DNA of 64,000 bases from CAZMXP01 sp964570285 (lineage in GTDB: Bacteria > Planctomycetota > PLA2): contig CAZMXP010000019.1 in the NCBI GenBank assembly GCA_964570285.1, forward strand, positions 12,404 to 76,403. Direction: 5' to 3'. The notes below the pieces were generated by a model that saw only the letters and a list, made by a program, of their open reading frames with translations, had not been told where the DNA came from and searched no databases. The position numbers and the translations under genes are program-made. How positions within the stretch are numbered: the first letter of the stretch is position 1; each line of letters opens with the position of its first letter. Of the stretch, positions 43,689 through 52,090 are shown one piece after another.

Positions 43689-44368
43689 GTCTCATCGAAA
43701 TCGACGCCGTCACAAAGACCTACCACGGCACGTCGGAGGACGTGACGCCGCTCGAGGACCTCTCGCTGCGGATCGACGAGGGGGAGTTCGTCGCGCTGAT
43801 GGGCCCCTCGGGGAGCGGCAAGACGACGCTCCTGAACCTGATCGCGGGGATCGACCAGCCCACGGCGGGGCGCGTCACCGTCGCCGGCGAAGAGGTCAGC
43901 GCGCTCTCCGCGCGCGAACTCGCGCGGTGGCGCACGCGGTCGGTGGGCTTTGTCTTCCAGGGCTACAACCTCCTGCCGGTGCTGACCGCCTACGAGAACG
44001 TCGAGGTGCCGCTGCTGCTGCTGCGGCTCCCGCGCGCCGATCGCGACCGCAAGGTCATGACGGCGCTCGGCGCGGTGGGCCTCGGCGACCGGGCGCACCA
44101 CCTCCCGCGCCAACTGAGCGGCGGCCAGCAGCAGCGCGTCTCGATCGCGCGGGCGATCGTCGCCGACCCGAAGGTGCTCCTCGCCGACGAACCCACCGGC
44201 AACCTCGACCGGGTCGCCGCGACGGCGACCCTCGATCTCCTGAAGCGGCTCAACACCGAGTTCGGCAAGACGCTCGTGATGGTGACGCACGACGCGCTCG
44301 CCGCGGGCGCCGCGGACCGGCTCATCCACCTCGACAAGGGGCGGATCGTGGAGGATGCCCATGCGTGA
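43685..44368 (+). CDS. ABC transporter ATP-binding protein, MacB/LolD type
   Basis: 227 residues from GTG at 43685. Walker A GPSGSGKTT, Q-loop VFQGYNLLPVLTAYENV, signature LSGGQQQR, Walker B VLLADEPTGNLD and switch His in VTHDALA are all intact. This is the class that powers FtsX-type permeases for exporting lipoproteins or peptides. The next gene starts 14 bases before its stop. Confidence 0.95.
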   Translation: MSLIEIDAVTKTYHGTSEDVTPLEDLSLRIDEGEFVALMGPSGSGKTTLLNLIAGIDQPTAGRVTVAGEEVSALSARELARWRTRSVGFVFQGYNLLPVLTAYENVEVPLLLLRLPRADRDRKVMTALGAVGLGDRAHHLPRQLSGGQQQRVSIARAIVADPKVLLADEPTGNLDRVAATATLDLLKRLNTEFGKTLVMVTHDALAAGAADRLIHLDKGRIVEDAHA

Positions 44369-45503
44369 CCTGCTCTCGTTTCTCCCCTACGTCTTCCGCA
44401 CGGCGCGGCGCGCGCGCACGCGCACGCTGCTGACGGTGGCCGGCGCGGCGCTCGCGATGGCGCTCTTCGCCTTCGTGCGCACCGTCGAGCGCGGCGTCGA
44501 CGACCTCTCCGCGCGCGCGGGCACCCAGACGCTCGTCGTCTTCCAGGACAGCCGCTTCTGCCCGCTCACGTCGGAGCTGCCGGTGCGCTACGCGGGGCCG
44601 ATCCGCGACACGCCGGGCGTCGAGGAGGTGCTGCCGACGCTCGTTTTCATCAATTCATGCCGCAGCAATCTCGACCTCGTCACGCTGCACGGCGTCGAGC
44701 CGAAGTCGATCGAGAAGGTCTACGACTTCAAGATCCTCGACGGCGACCTCGCCGGATGGAAGACGCGCGGCGACGGCGCGCTGGTCGGCGAGCGGCTCGC
44801 CGCGCGGCGCGGCGCGCGCGTGGGAGAGCGCATCCGCCTCGGCGAGATCGACGTCCACGTGAACGCCATCGTCCGGGGGTCCGGGGCCGGCATCGACAAC
44901 ATCGCGTTCGTGCACCTCGACCAGCTCGCGCTCGCGCGCAAGAAGCTCGGCGGCGCGACGCAGTTCCTCGTGCGGCTCGCGCCGGGCGCCGACCCGGCGA
45001 CGGTGGCCGAGGCGATCGACCGGACCTTCAGGAACGACGAGTCGCGCACGGACACGAAGACGATGCAGGCGTTCGTCGCCGGCGCCGTCGGCGAGATCCG
45101 CGAGGTGGTCTCCTTCGCGAAGATGCTCGGCTACCTCGCCGTCGTCATCGTCGCGCTCGTGCTCGCGAACACGGTCTTCATCAGCGCGCAGTCCCGGGCG
45201 AACGAGATGGGCGTCATGGAGACGATCGGCGTCACGAAGCCGCTGCTCGCGGCGCTGGTCGCGCTCGAGGGGGTCGGCCTCGGCCTCGTCGGCGGCGCGG
45301 TCGGCGCCGGGCTCGTCGCGCTCGCGTTCACGATCCACCCGACGACGCTCGGCATCGAGGGGTGGGGCATCGACTTCCACCCGAGCCTCGCGGTCGCGGT
45401 GCAGACGCTCGCCGCCTCCTTCGCCGTCGGCCTGCTCGCGTCGGTGCTGCCCGCGATCGACGCCGCGATGCGCCCGCTGGCGCGCGCGGTCAAGGAGGAG
45501 TGA
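44355..45503 (+). CDS. FtsX/MacB-type ABC permease
   Basis: 382 residues (ATG at 44355 or 44361). N-terminal helix (RTLLTVAGAALAMALFAFV), a large periplasmic loop (about 45-240), then three C-terminal helices including MLGYLAVVIVALVLANTVFI and GVGLGLVGGAVGAGLVALAF. The FtsX motif ANEMGVMETIGVTKPLL is present. It pairs with 45507-46646 and the ATPase 43685-44368. Confidence 0.92.
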   Translation: MPMRDLLSFLPYVFRTARRARTRTLLTVAGAALAMALFAFVRTVERGVDDLSARAGTQTLVVFQDSRFCPLTSELPVRYAGPIRDTPGVEEVLPTLVFINSCRSNLDLVTLHGVEPKSIEKVYDFKILDGDLAGWKTRGDGALVGERLAARRGARVGERIRLGEIDVHVNAIVRGSGAGIDNIAFVHLDQLALARKKLGGATQFLVRLAPGADPATVAEAIDRTFRNDESRTDTKTMQAFVAGAVGEIREVVSFAKMLGYLAVVIVALVLANTVFISAQSRANEMGVMETIGVTKPLLAALVALEGVGLGLVGGAVGAGLVALAFTIHPTTLGIEGWGIDFHPSLAVAVQTLAASFAVGLLASVLPAIDAAMRPLARAVKEE

Positions 45504-45506
45504 GCC

Positions 45507-46646
45507 GTGATCCCGCTCGCCTATGCGCTGAGGAACCTCTGGCGCCGCCGCGCGCGCACGGTCGCGACGATCCTCGGCATCGGGGCGACGACCCTGCTCG
45601 TCGTCGTGATGACGGCGTTCTCCGCCGGCCTCGACAACGCGTCCGCGAAGACGGCGCGCGACGACGTCGTGATCCTTCTCGGCACGTCGGCGGAGGTCGA
45701 TCTCGTCCGCTCCGTCGTCGCCCGCGGCAGCGCCGAGGCGGCGGCGGCGGCGGCGCCGGGCGTGCTCTCCGCCGGCGGCGTCCGCGCGGCGTCGGTCGAA
45801 CTCCACCTCGCGACGCGCAGCGGCGACCGCATCGGCCTGCTGCGCGGCGTCAACCCCTCGGCCTATCTCGTCCACCCGCAGGTCAGCGTCATCGAGGGGC
45901 GCGATCCCCGGAGCCCCTTCGAATTGATGGTCGGCCGGCTCGCCGCCACGCGGATGGGGCTGCCCGAATCCGACCTCGCCGTCGGCAGGACGATCCGCCT
46001 CGAGAACCGCGACTGGAAGGTCAGCGGCCGCTTCGCCGCGCCGGGCACGGTGATGGAGGCGGAGATGTGGACGCGCCTCGACGACCTGATGCTCGCGACC
46101 AAGCGCGAGGACGTCTCGTGCGTCGCGGTGCGCCTCGAGGACCCGGGCGCGATCGACGACGTGCGCCTCTTCGCCGCGCGCCGCCTCGACCTCGAGATCG
46201 CCGCGGTGCCCGAGGCGGAACTCATGCGGGAGCTCGAGCGCGGGCTCAAGCCGATCACCGCGCTCGCGCGCTGGATGGCGCTGCTCGTGCTCGCGGCGGG
46301 GGCGTTCGCGTGCGCGAACACGATGTTCGCGGCGGTGCTCGCGCGGACGAAGGAGCTCGCGACGCTGCGCGCGCTCGGATACTCGCCCTTCGCCGTCGCG
46401 CTCTCGCTCGTGCAGGAGGCGACGCTCGTCGCCTTCCTCGGCGGGGCGACCGGCGTCTTCGCGGCGCTCGCGATCGGCCACATCTCGCTCCGCTTCCCGA
46501 TGGGGGCGTTTACATTGGATCTCGACGTGCAGCGCCGCGCCCTGGGGCTCGGCGCGGCCGTCGTTTCGGGGCTTCTCGGCGGTATCGTGCCGGCGCTGCG
46601 CGCCGTGCGCATGAGACTCGTCGACGCGCTTGGAGGAAAGGCATGA
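45507..46646 (+). CDS. FtsX/MacB-type ABC permease, second subunit
   Basis: 379 residues from GTG at 45507, 3 bases after the previous stop. Same plan: one N-terminal helix (ARTVATILGIGATTLLVVVM), a periplasmic domain, and three C-terminal helices with TKELATLRALGYSPFAVALS, the FtsX coupling motif. The two permeases have little sequence in common and so probably form a heterodimer. It ends with ATGA coupled to a lipoprotein. Confidence 0.92.
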   Translation: MIPLAYALRNLWRRRARTVATILGIGATTLLVVVMTAFSAGLDNASAKTARDDVVILLGTSAEVDLVRSVVARGSAEAAAAAAPGVLSAGGVRAASVELHLATRSGDRIGLLRGVNPSAYLVHPQVSVIEGRDPRSPFELMVGRLAATRMGLPESDLAVGRTIRLENRDWKVSGRFAAPGTVMEAEMWTRLDDLMLATKREDVSCVAVRLEDPGAIDDVRLFAARRLDLEIAAVPEAELMRELERGLKPITALARWMALLVLAAGAFACANTMFAAVLARTKELATLRALGYSPFAVALSLVQEATLVAFLGGATGVFAALAIGHISLRFPMGAFTLDLDVQRRALGLGAAVVSGLLGGIVPALRAVRMRLVDALGGKA

Positions 46647-47167
46647 GAAGAGTGCTTGTCATCGCGACCCTTTTGTTCGCCTGCTCGGGCGAGGAGCCGA
46701 AGAAGGCGGCGCCGTCGGCGACGCCGCCGCTCGACCTGCTGATGAAGGCCGATCCCGGCGAGGCGCTCTCGGTGCTCGTCGCGAAGGAGGAGGGGCCCGG
46801 GGAGGAGGTCGTCGTCGTCGGCCGGATCAAGACCATCGTCAAGGGGTTCGCGAGCTTCCAGCTCATCGACCAGGCCCTCGACTACTGCGGCGCGGGGAGC
46901 GACCCGATGGACGACTGCCCGACGCCGTGGGACTACTGCTGCATCGCGGGCCCGGTGCAGAACGAGCACACCCTCGTCGTCGACGCCGACGGCGAGGACG
47001 GCAAGGTGATGAAGGCCTCGGGCCTCGCGGGCCTCCGCCTCCTCGACCTCGTCAAGGTGAAGGGCAAGATCGGCGCGGACGAGCACGGCAACGTCACCGT
47101 CCACGCGACCGGCTGGTTCCTCGTCGAGCGCCCGAAGCTGCGCGAAGGGCTCCACTGGCCGGAGTAG
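46643..47167 (+). CDS. Lipoprotein at the end of the export cluster
   Basis: 174 residues with GGAGGAAAG directly before the ATG. Lipobox ATLLFAC. The mature part reads EEVVVVGRIKTIVKGFASFQL, then DDCPTPWDYCC, and LRLLDLVKVKGKIG, an OB-fold-like pattern. The CPTPWDYCC motif suggests metal or haem binding; that is inference. It is translationally coupled to the second permease, so it belongs to the transport system. Confidence 0.8.
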   Translation: MRRVLVIATLLFACSGEEPKKAAPSATPPLDLLMKADPGEALSVLVAKEEGPGEEVVVVGRIKTIVKGFASFQLIDQALDYCGAGSDPMDDCPTPWDYCCIAGPVQNEHTLVVDADGEDGKVMKASGLAGLRLLDLVKVKGKIGADEHGNVTVHATGWFLVERPKLREGLHWPE

Positions 47168-47171
47168 GGCG

Positions 47172-47396
47172 GTGCGCGAGCGGTTCCTTGCTCGCGGGAG
47201 GGTCGTCAGCGCCTCCCCGCCCGGCATGGTCGGCGGCGGCGGTGCGGCGCTCGTCTGGACGGGGCTGCCGAACCTCGGGCTCAAGAACGCGGCAGAGGAC
47301 TTCGAGGTCGTAGCCCGCTACTGCCCGAAGGAGCGCGTGCCGGCGAAGACGCGCTTCCTTGTCGAGGAGATCCTCGACGAGAGCCGGCCCTCGTAG
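47172..47396 (+). CDS. Possible small protein of unknown function
   Basis: 74 residues from GTG at 47172, in the same direction as the export cluster. Contents: GGGGAALVWTGLPNLGLKNA, RYCPKERVPAKTRFLVEEIL. No family recognised. An inverted repeat (CGCGAGC 47175-47181 with GCTCGCG 47190-47196) lies at its 5' end and could be a terminator of the cluster, which would make this frame non-coding. Low confidence. Confidence 0.35.
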   Translation: MRERFLARGRVVSASPPGMVGGGGAALVWTGLPNLGLKNAAEDFEVVARYCPKERVPAKTRFLVEEILDESRPS

Positions 47397-47400
47397 GGCG

Positions 47401-47760
47401 ATGCGCCTCCGCACCTCCCTGCTCCCGCGCGACCCGCGCCGGAGCAGCGGAGCGTGGCGCGCACTCGCGGGCTTCCTTTGCGGTCTCGTCCTCGGGTTGA
47501 CCGCGGGCTTCGGTGTAGCTACGGCCTGGTGGGCGGCGCTGTTCGCGCTGATGGAGATCCTGCCCTTCCGCGCCCTCCTCTGGGCGACGGCCTACGCGCC
47601 GGTGCTCGGACTCGCCTACCGCCTCGGGCTCCATCGCAAGCCGCGGTTGTGGCGGCCCTGGGAGGTCGCATTCCTCGCGTCTGCCACCGCCTCCTACTGC
47701 TACTGGATGCTCGAACTGCTTGGCTTCATCCACATCGGCCCCCTCGCACCCATCCGCTGA
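47401..47760 (+). CDS. Small membrane protein of unknown function
   Basis: 119 residues from ATG at 47401, directly after the preceding small frame. Hydrophobic segments GFLCGLVLGLTAGFGVATAWW, ALFALMEILPFRALLWATAY and VAFLASATASYCYWMLELLG suggest three transmembrane helices. No family recognised. The stop is followed by a repeat-rich spacer. Confidence 0.65.
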   Translation: MRLRTSLLPRDPRRSSGAWRALAGFLCGLVLGLTAGFGVATAWWAALFALMEILPFRALLWATAYAPVLGLAYRLGLHRKPRLWRPWEVAFLASATASYCYWMLELLGFIHIGPLAPIR

Positions 47761-47768
47761 CCGACCGG

Positions 47769-47837
47769 CCCCCCCGCGCCCCCCCACATCCGCCAGGCCC
47801 CTCGTGGCCCATAGCCCGCGCAGCGGGCGACGGGCCC
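47769..47837. repeat. Composite intergenic repeat: C7-GCG-C7 type run plus the dispersed 32-nt hairpin repeat
   Basis: A C7-GCG-C7 type run starts at about 47769. Positions 47806-47837 match 14550-14581 exactly over 32 bases and contain GCCCGC-GCA-GCGGGC. The same pairing of a C-run and this repeat is found inside the sigma factor gene at 14.5-14.7 kb. Confidence 0.75.
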
Positions 47838-47864
47838 TTATCCTTCCCCTCTTGCAACCCGATG

Positions 47865-47870
47865 TATACT
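47865..47870 (+). promoter_or_regulatory. Candidate -10 box (TATACT) for the DEAD-box helicase
   Basis: TATACT is close to consensus and stands out in GC-rich surroundings. It lies 80 bases before the GTG, giving a long leader of about 70 bases, a common place for cold-shock regulation of RNA helicases. No clean -35 box at the right spacing. Confidence 0.35.
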
Positions 47871-47950
47871 TGTTGCCTTCGCGCAGTTCGTGCACCGGAG
47901 TGTCCGGCCGCCTTCCGCGCTCTGGCCCACTCCAAGACAGGAATCTCCTA

Positions 47951-49243
47951 GTGCCGTTCCGCGCTCTCGCGCTGCATCCGCAGCTTTTGAAGGGTATCCA
48001 AGACCTCGGTTTCGAGGCGCCCACCCCCATCCAGACCGAAGCGATCCCGCCCGCCCTCGCGGGCCGGGACCTGCTCGCCTCGGCGAAGACCGGAAGCGGC
48101 AAGACCGCCGCCTTCCTGCTGCCCATCCTCCACCGGCTGATCGACAAGCCCCGCGGGACGACCCGCGCGCTCGTGCTGACGCCGACCCGCGAACTCGCCG
48201 CGCAGATCGCCGCCGACCTGAAGGACCTCGCCAAGCATACGCGCCTCACCGGCGCGACCATTTTCGGAGGCGTCGCGATGCGCCCGCAGGAGGAGGCCTT
48301 CCGCCGCGGCGCCGACGTCATCGTCGCGACGCCGGGGAGGCTGCTCGACCACTTCCAGTACGGCTACTCGCGGCTCGAGGGGCTCGAGGTGCTCGTGCTC
48401 GACGAGGCCGACCGGATGCTCGACATGGGGTTCCTCCCCGACATCCGCCGCGTGCTCGCGAAGCTGCCCGCCCAGCGCCAGACGCTCTTCTTCAGCGCGA
48501 CGATGCCGCCGCCGATCGCGGCGCTCGCCCGCGACATGCTGAAGAACCCGGCGCAGATCGCCCTGCAGCGCAAGGCCGCGCCGGCGGAGGGGATCGCGCA
48601 GGCGGTCTACCCGGTGGCGCAGGATCTCAAGACCGCGCTGCTGCTCGAGCTGCTCCGGCGCGACGAGATGAAGGACGTGCTCGTCTTCACCCGCACGAAG
48701 CACCGCGCCGACCGAGTCGCGAAGTTCCTCATGCGCGAGGGGATCGCCGCCGAGCGCATCCACGGCAACCGGAGCCAGCCGCAGCGCACGCTGGCGCTGC
48801 AGGGCTTCAAGCGCGGCAAGTTCCGCGTGCTCGTCGCGACCGACATCGCCGCCCGCGGCATCGACATCGAGGCGCTCGGCCACGTCGTCAACTTCGACGT
48901 GCCGCACGTGCCCGAGGACTACATCCACCGCGTCGGCCGCACCGCGCGCGCCGAGCTGACGGGCGACGCGTTCACCTTCGTCTCGCCGCAGGAGGAGAAC
49001 GACCTGCGCGCGATCGAGCGCGCGGTCGGCAAGAAGCTCGACCGCGTCAAGCTCGACGGCTTCGACTACGGCGCGCGCCCCGCGGGCGGCCTCGAGATCC
49101 CGATCGCCGAGCGGATCGCCGCGATCCGCGCGAAGAAGGCCGAGGACCGCGAGCGCTCGAGGGCGAAGGCGGCGCGCCGCCCCGCCGTCGCGACCTCCGG
49201 CGCCAACCCCGGCCCCGGCCGCTTCCGGCGGCGGGGGCGGTAG
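47951..49243 (+). CDS. DEAD-box ATP-dependent RNA helicase
   Basis: 430 residues from GTG at 47951. Motifs in order: GFEAPTPIQTEAIPPAL (Q motif), SAKTGSGKT (I), PTRELAAQI, ATPGRLLD, DEAD in VLVLDEADRMLDMGF, SAT, VATDIAARGIDIE and HRVGRTARAELTGDAF. It is of RhlE type by the DMGFLPDIRRVL stretch, with a short basic C-terminal tail. It acts on structured RNA in the cytoplasm. Confidence 0.95.
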   Translation: MPFRALALHPQLLKGIQDLGFEAPTPIQTEAIPPALAGRDLLASAKTGSGKTAAFLLPILHRLIDKPRGTTRALVLTPTRELAAQIAADLKDLAKHTRLTGATIFGGVAMRPQEEAFRRGADVIVATPGRLLDHFQYGYSRLEGLEVLVLDEADRMLDMGFLPDIRRVLAKLPAQRQTLFFSATMPPPIAALARDMLKNPAQIALQRKAAPAEGIAQAVYPVAQDLKTALLLELLRRDEMKDVLVFTRTKHRADRVAKFLMREGIAAERIHGNRSQPQRTLALQGFKRGKFRVLVATDIAARGIDIEALGHVVNFDVPHVPEDYIHRVGRTARAELTGDAFTFVSPQEENDLRAIERAVGKKLDRVKLDGFDYGARPAGGLEIPIAERIAAIRAKKAEDRERSRAKAARRPAVATSGANPGPGRFRRRGR

Positions 49244-49249
49244 GCCGCG

Positions 49250-49648
49250 TCAGCCCTGCGAGACCTCCTCGTCGAGTTGTTCGACGGCGGCCATCAACTC
49301 CTGCTTCTTGAGCCCCTTGGTCAGCAGGCGCACGGCCGCGAGAGCGCCCGAGATCGCATCCGGCCTCTCGTCCTCGGGCAGTTCCATCACGCTCTCGAGC
49401 CCGCACGCGAGCGAAGCCGCGGCGGCCTCCCGGCGCTTGAGGGGCTCGCTCGTCCCGTCGAGGGCGGAGGCGAGCCCGGCGAACGCAACCCCCTGCGCCG
49501 TGATCGCCTCGTCGACCGCGCGCTGGCACGCCTCGCTCGCATCGAGATGGTTCAGGAACGGCTCGTCCGCCTCGCCGGTCTCGATGAATCGCGTGAACTG
49601 CTCGCGCCACTCCTCGTCGACGCGCTCGATGATGTCGTTGAACTTCAC
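49250..49648 (-). CDS. Protein of unknown function following an ECF sigma factor
   Basis: 132 residues from GTG at 49646-49648, with GAGGAGG eight bases upstream. Acidic, helical: IIERVDEEWREQFTRFIETGE, FLNHLDASEACQRAVDEA, LKKQELMAAVEQLDEEVSQG. No domain recognised. The preceding sigma factor gene ends 86 bases before it in the same direction, so a regulatory role is possible but not shown. Confidence 0.7.
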   Translation of the reverse strand: MKFNDIIERVDEEWREQFTRFIETGEADEPFLNHLDASEACQRAVDEAITAQGVAFAGLASALDGTSEPLKRREAAAASLACGLESVMELPEDERPDAISGALAAVRLLTKGLKKQELMAAVEQLDEEVSQG

Positions 49649-49734
49649 GTGCGATATCCTCCTCGGCCACACCCATAGACGCTCGGGAGACCCCGACGAG
49701 GACATGAATCCGCAAACTGCTGCGGCAACGTGCG

Positions 49735-50319
49735 TTATGACGGCCGGAATCGCTGCCGCAGGGCCTGCAGAACTCGGAACAGGCGTTTCGCCACCGTGGA
49801 GTAGGGAAGCCCGAGACGCGAGGCGATGTCCGCGATCGGCAGATCCTCCCAGAACCGGAGCCGGAGCAGCTCGCGCTGGTCGGCGTCGAGAAGGGAGAGC
49901 GCGTGCCGCAGCGCATCCGCCTTCGCGGCGCCCGTCCGCACGGGGCGCTGCTGTTGCAGCGTCGCGAGCAGCCCGACATGGGATAGCGCCTCGCGCTCGC
50001 GCTGGCGCCGGCGCAGCAGATCGGTCATCGCGTGCCGGAGGGTCTGCACGAGGTAGGCGGCGGGGTGCTCCACCGCCTGCATTCGGCGCACGCGCCCCGG
50101 AGACTGGAATCCGAGAAGGGCGCCTGCCACCAGATCCTCCCGGTCGGCGACCGGGGCCCACGGGAAGAGGCGGTCCGCGTAGCGGCGGATTCTCCGCTGG
50201 ATCTCCTCCCACGCCGCGTCGCCCCCGGTCCCTTGCCCCGGGGGATCGGCGCGACGCGCGATCTCATGATCGATCCGCGCGAGGAGCTCGGGCCACGACC
50301 AGTCCGCCGGCGCCGTCAC
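49735..50319 (-). CDS. ECF-type RNA polymerase sigma factor
   Basis: 194 residues from a GTG that shares GTGA (50316-50319) with the upstream small gene. Region 2 contains VADREDLVAGALLGFQSP and AAYLVQTLRHAMTDLLRRRQRERE; region 4 LDADQRELLRLRFWEDLPIADIASRLGLPYSTVAKRLFRVL. No anti-sigma factor with a transmembrane helix is adjacent. The small upstream and downstream genes are candidates for regulation. Confidence 0.9.
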   Translation of the reverse strand: MTAPADWSWPELLARIDHEIARRADPPGQGTGGDAAWEEIQRRIRRYADRLFPWAPVADREDLVAGALLGFQSPGRVRRMQAVEHPAAYLVQTLRHAMTDLLRRRQREREALSHVGLLATLQQQRPVRTGAAKADALRHALSLLDADQRELLRLRFWEDLPIADIASRLGLPYSTVAKRLFRVLQALRQRFRPS

Positions 50320-50558
50320 TTGACGAGCAGCCCCTTGTGGCGCGCCATGAGCTCGTCGGCGAGCGAAGGGAGGCGGCAGTACAGCCCCTGCGCGGGGGGG
50401 TCGATGCCCGGCGGGAGAGGCTTGGCGCGCCGGCCCGCCCCCAGCGTTGCGTCCACTCTCACGTCCACCTCCCCTTCGACGCGATGCCGCGGCCCGCCGC
50501 GGCAGTAGACGCGGAGGTGGACGCATGCGTGCCCCAGCCGGCGCCGACCGCCGCGCAT
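50316..50558 (-). CDS. Possible small protein coupled to the ECF sigma factor
   Basis: 80 residues from ATG at 50558. Arg/Gly-rich start (RGGRRRLGHACVHLRVYCRG), then PPAQGLYCRLPSLADELMAR. The GTGA overlap with the sigma factor start supports translation. No family recognised, with Cys and His residues that could bind metal. Confidence 0.45.
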   Translation of the reverse strand: MRGGRRRLGHACVHLRVYCRGGPRHRVEGEVDVRVDATLGAGRRAKPLPPGIDPPAQGLYCRLPSLADELMARHKGLLVK

Positions 50559-50726
50559 CAGGATTCCGCGGCGTCCTTCTCCGAGCCGCCCAGCCGGACC
50601 ATCGGGAGGTCCGGAGCGAGTTGCCCGCGACTGTCGCGGCCCCCGGGCGCTTCCGGGGGCGGTCGCCGAGCTTGACCTCTCGGCGCGGACGGCGACACTT
50701 GCCCCCCGTCGTGGCCGGAGGAGCGC

Positions 50727-51077
50727 ATGGACAACCAGCGGGTCTTCAAGATGTCCTTCGCGAGCGTCTATCCCCTCTATGTCCAGAAGGCGGAGAGGAA
50801 GGGGCGCAAGAAGAAGGAGGTCGACGAGGTGATCTGCTGGCTGACGGGTTACAGCCCGAAGGCGCTGGCGACGCAGATCAAGCAGGGCAAGGACATCGAG
50901 ACATTCTTCGGCGAGGCACCCTCGCTCCATCCGAACGCCGGGAAGATCACCGGCGTGATCTGCGGCGTCCGCATCGAGGAGATCGGGGACCCGCTGATGC
51001 GGAAGATCCGGTGCATGGACAAGCTGGTGGACGAACTTGCCAAGGGAAGGCCCATGGCGAAGATCCTGCGCGCGTAG
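50727..51077 (+). CDS. DUF2200 family protein
   Basis: 116 residues with GGAGGAGCGC before the ATG. The sequence reads RVFKMSFASVYPLYVQKAER and VDEVICWLTGYSPKALATQI, then GVICGVRIEEIGDPLMRKIRCMDKLVDELAKGRPM; these are the hallmark stretches of DUF2200. Function unknown; the fold is small and helical. It is divergent from the sigma factor group. Confidence 0.93.
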   Translation: MDNQRVFKMSFASVYPLYVQKAERKGRKKKEVDEVICWLTGYSPKALATQIKQGKDIETFFGEAPSLHPNAGKITGVICGVRIEEIGDPLMRKIRCMDKLVDELAKGRPMAKILRA

Positions 51078-51093
51078 GGCACCCGTCGCGGCG

Positions 51094-51789
51094 TCAGGGC
51101 GCACCGGCGGCCGGGCCCGCGCGAAGCGCCGACGGCGACTTGCATCCGACGATCGCGGGGGCCTCGCGGACGAGGTTTCCGTCCGTGAGCGCGGCCACCA
51201 TGAAGAGCGCGAAGTCCACGCGGCGCGTCAGGTTGCTCGCGAGCACGGGGTCGCCCACATGGCGGCTCCACCGCGGCAGGCCCTGGCTCTCGCCCTCCTC
51301 GAGGTCGCTGCCGCGCACGACGGTCCAGAGGGTGTCGCTCGCGAAGACGCGCCGGCAGGCCTCCACCTGGTCGTCGAGGTCCGCGACGCGCGCGAGCCTC
51401 GCCAGCCAGCCGAAGACCTTCACGAACCACCGCAGCCTCCACGGATAGACGTCTTTGCCGTCGCGCGTGATATGCCATCCGCACGAGAAGACGAGGCGCG
51501 CCCCGGGCCGCGCGTGGTCGAGCACGGCCTGCGCCGTGCCCGTCGCGTACCGCCGGACGCCCCACGGGACGAGCACGGTGAGCACCCCGTCGCACCCGGC
51601 GACCGCGCCGCGGATGACCTCGCGGTCGTCCGTCGCGCCGGGCACCACGCGGATGCGCCCCTTGTACGCGTCGAGCTTCGGCACGCTCCGTTCGCGGCAG
51701 ACGCCCACGACCTCGTAGCCCCGGTCCAGCGCGTGCCGGACCATGTACCGCCCGAGCTTGCCGGACGCGCCGACGATGCAGACCTTCAC
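51094..51789 (-). CDS. NAD(P)-binding Rossmann protein, NmrA/NAD-epimerase-like
   Basis: 231 residues from GTG at 51787-51789, chosen because it opens directly onto the Rossmann strand. ATG at 51930 would add 47 residues with no recognisable match. The dinucleotide motif is VKVCIVGASGKLGRYMVRHA, followed by VVPGATDDREVIRGAVAGCDGVL. It is an atypical short-chain dehydrogenase lacking a clear Tyr-x-x-x-Lys pair, so it may be a sensor or an isoflavone-reductase-like enzyme. Substrate unknown. Confidence 0.82.
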   Translation of the reverse strand: MKVCIVGASGKLGRYMVRHALDRGYEVVGVCRERSVPKLDAYKGRIRVVPGATDDREVIRGAVAGCDGVLTVLVPWGVRRYATGTAQAVLDHARPGARLVFSCGWHITRDGKDVYPWRLRWFVKVFGWLARLARVADLDDQVEACRRVFASDTLWTVVRGSDLEEGESQGLPRWSRHVGDPVLASNLTRRVDFALFMVAALTDGNLVREAPAIVGCKSPSALRAGPAAGAP

Positions 51790-52090
51790 CGCGCGGACCG
51801 CGGTCCGGGCCGCGTGCTCGTGGCCGTCGCCGGCAGGGGACTCGTCGGGCTTGCGCTGCGTCGCATGCGGGGCAGTGTACCAGCCCGTGCACGCCCCCGC
51901 GCCGATGCAAGTAGTCAGTACTGTTGACATCTGAAGGGGGGGGCGCGGGGGGGGTGCCGAGCCCCGGGAGACCGCACGGGACCCGTCGACCCGCGGCCCG
52001 CCCGTTCCGGGGAGGGGCGGTGCCCGTCGGCGTGGTATTCTCGGCGACGTGCCGGGAAGAGCCGTGAGGGAACCGCCGGAGGATCAAGCC
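51790..52090. other. Divergent intergenic region with a G7-CGC-G8 type run and a TATTCT box
   Basis: No supported gene. A G-run of the C7-GCG-C7 family (read as G7-CGC-G8 here) is at about 51936-51953, next to a short AT-rich patch (AGTAGTCAGTACTGTTGACA region, 51910-51930). TATTCT at about 52036-52041 lies about 50 bases before the next gene's ATG. Confidence 0.4.
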
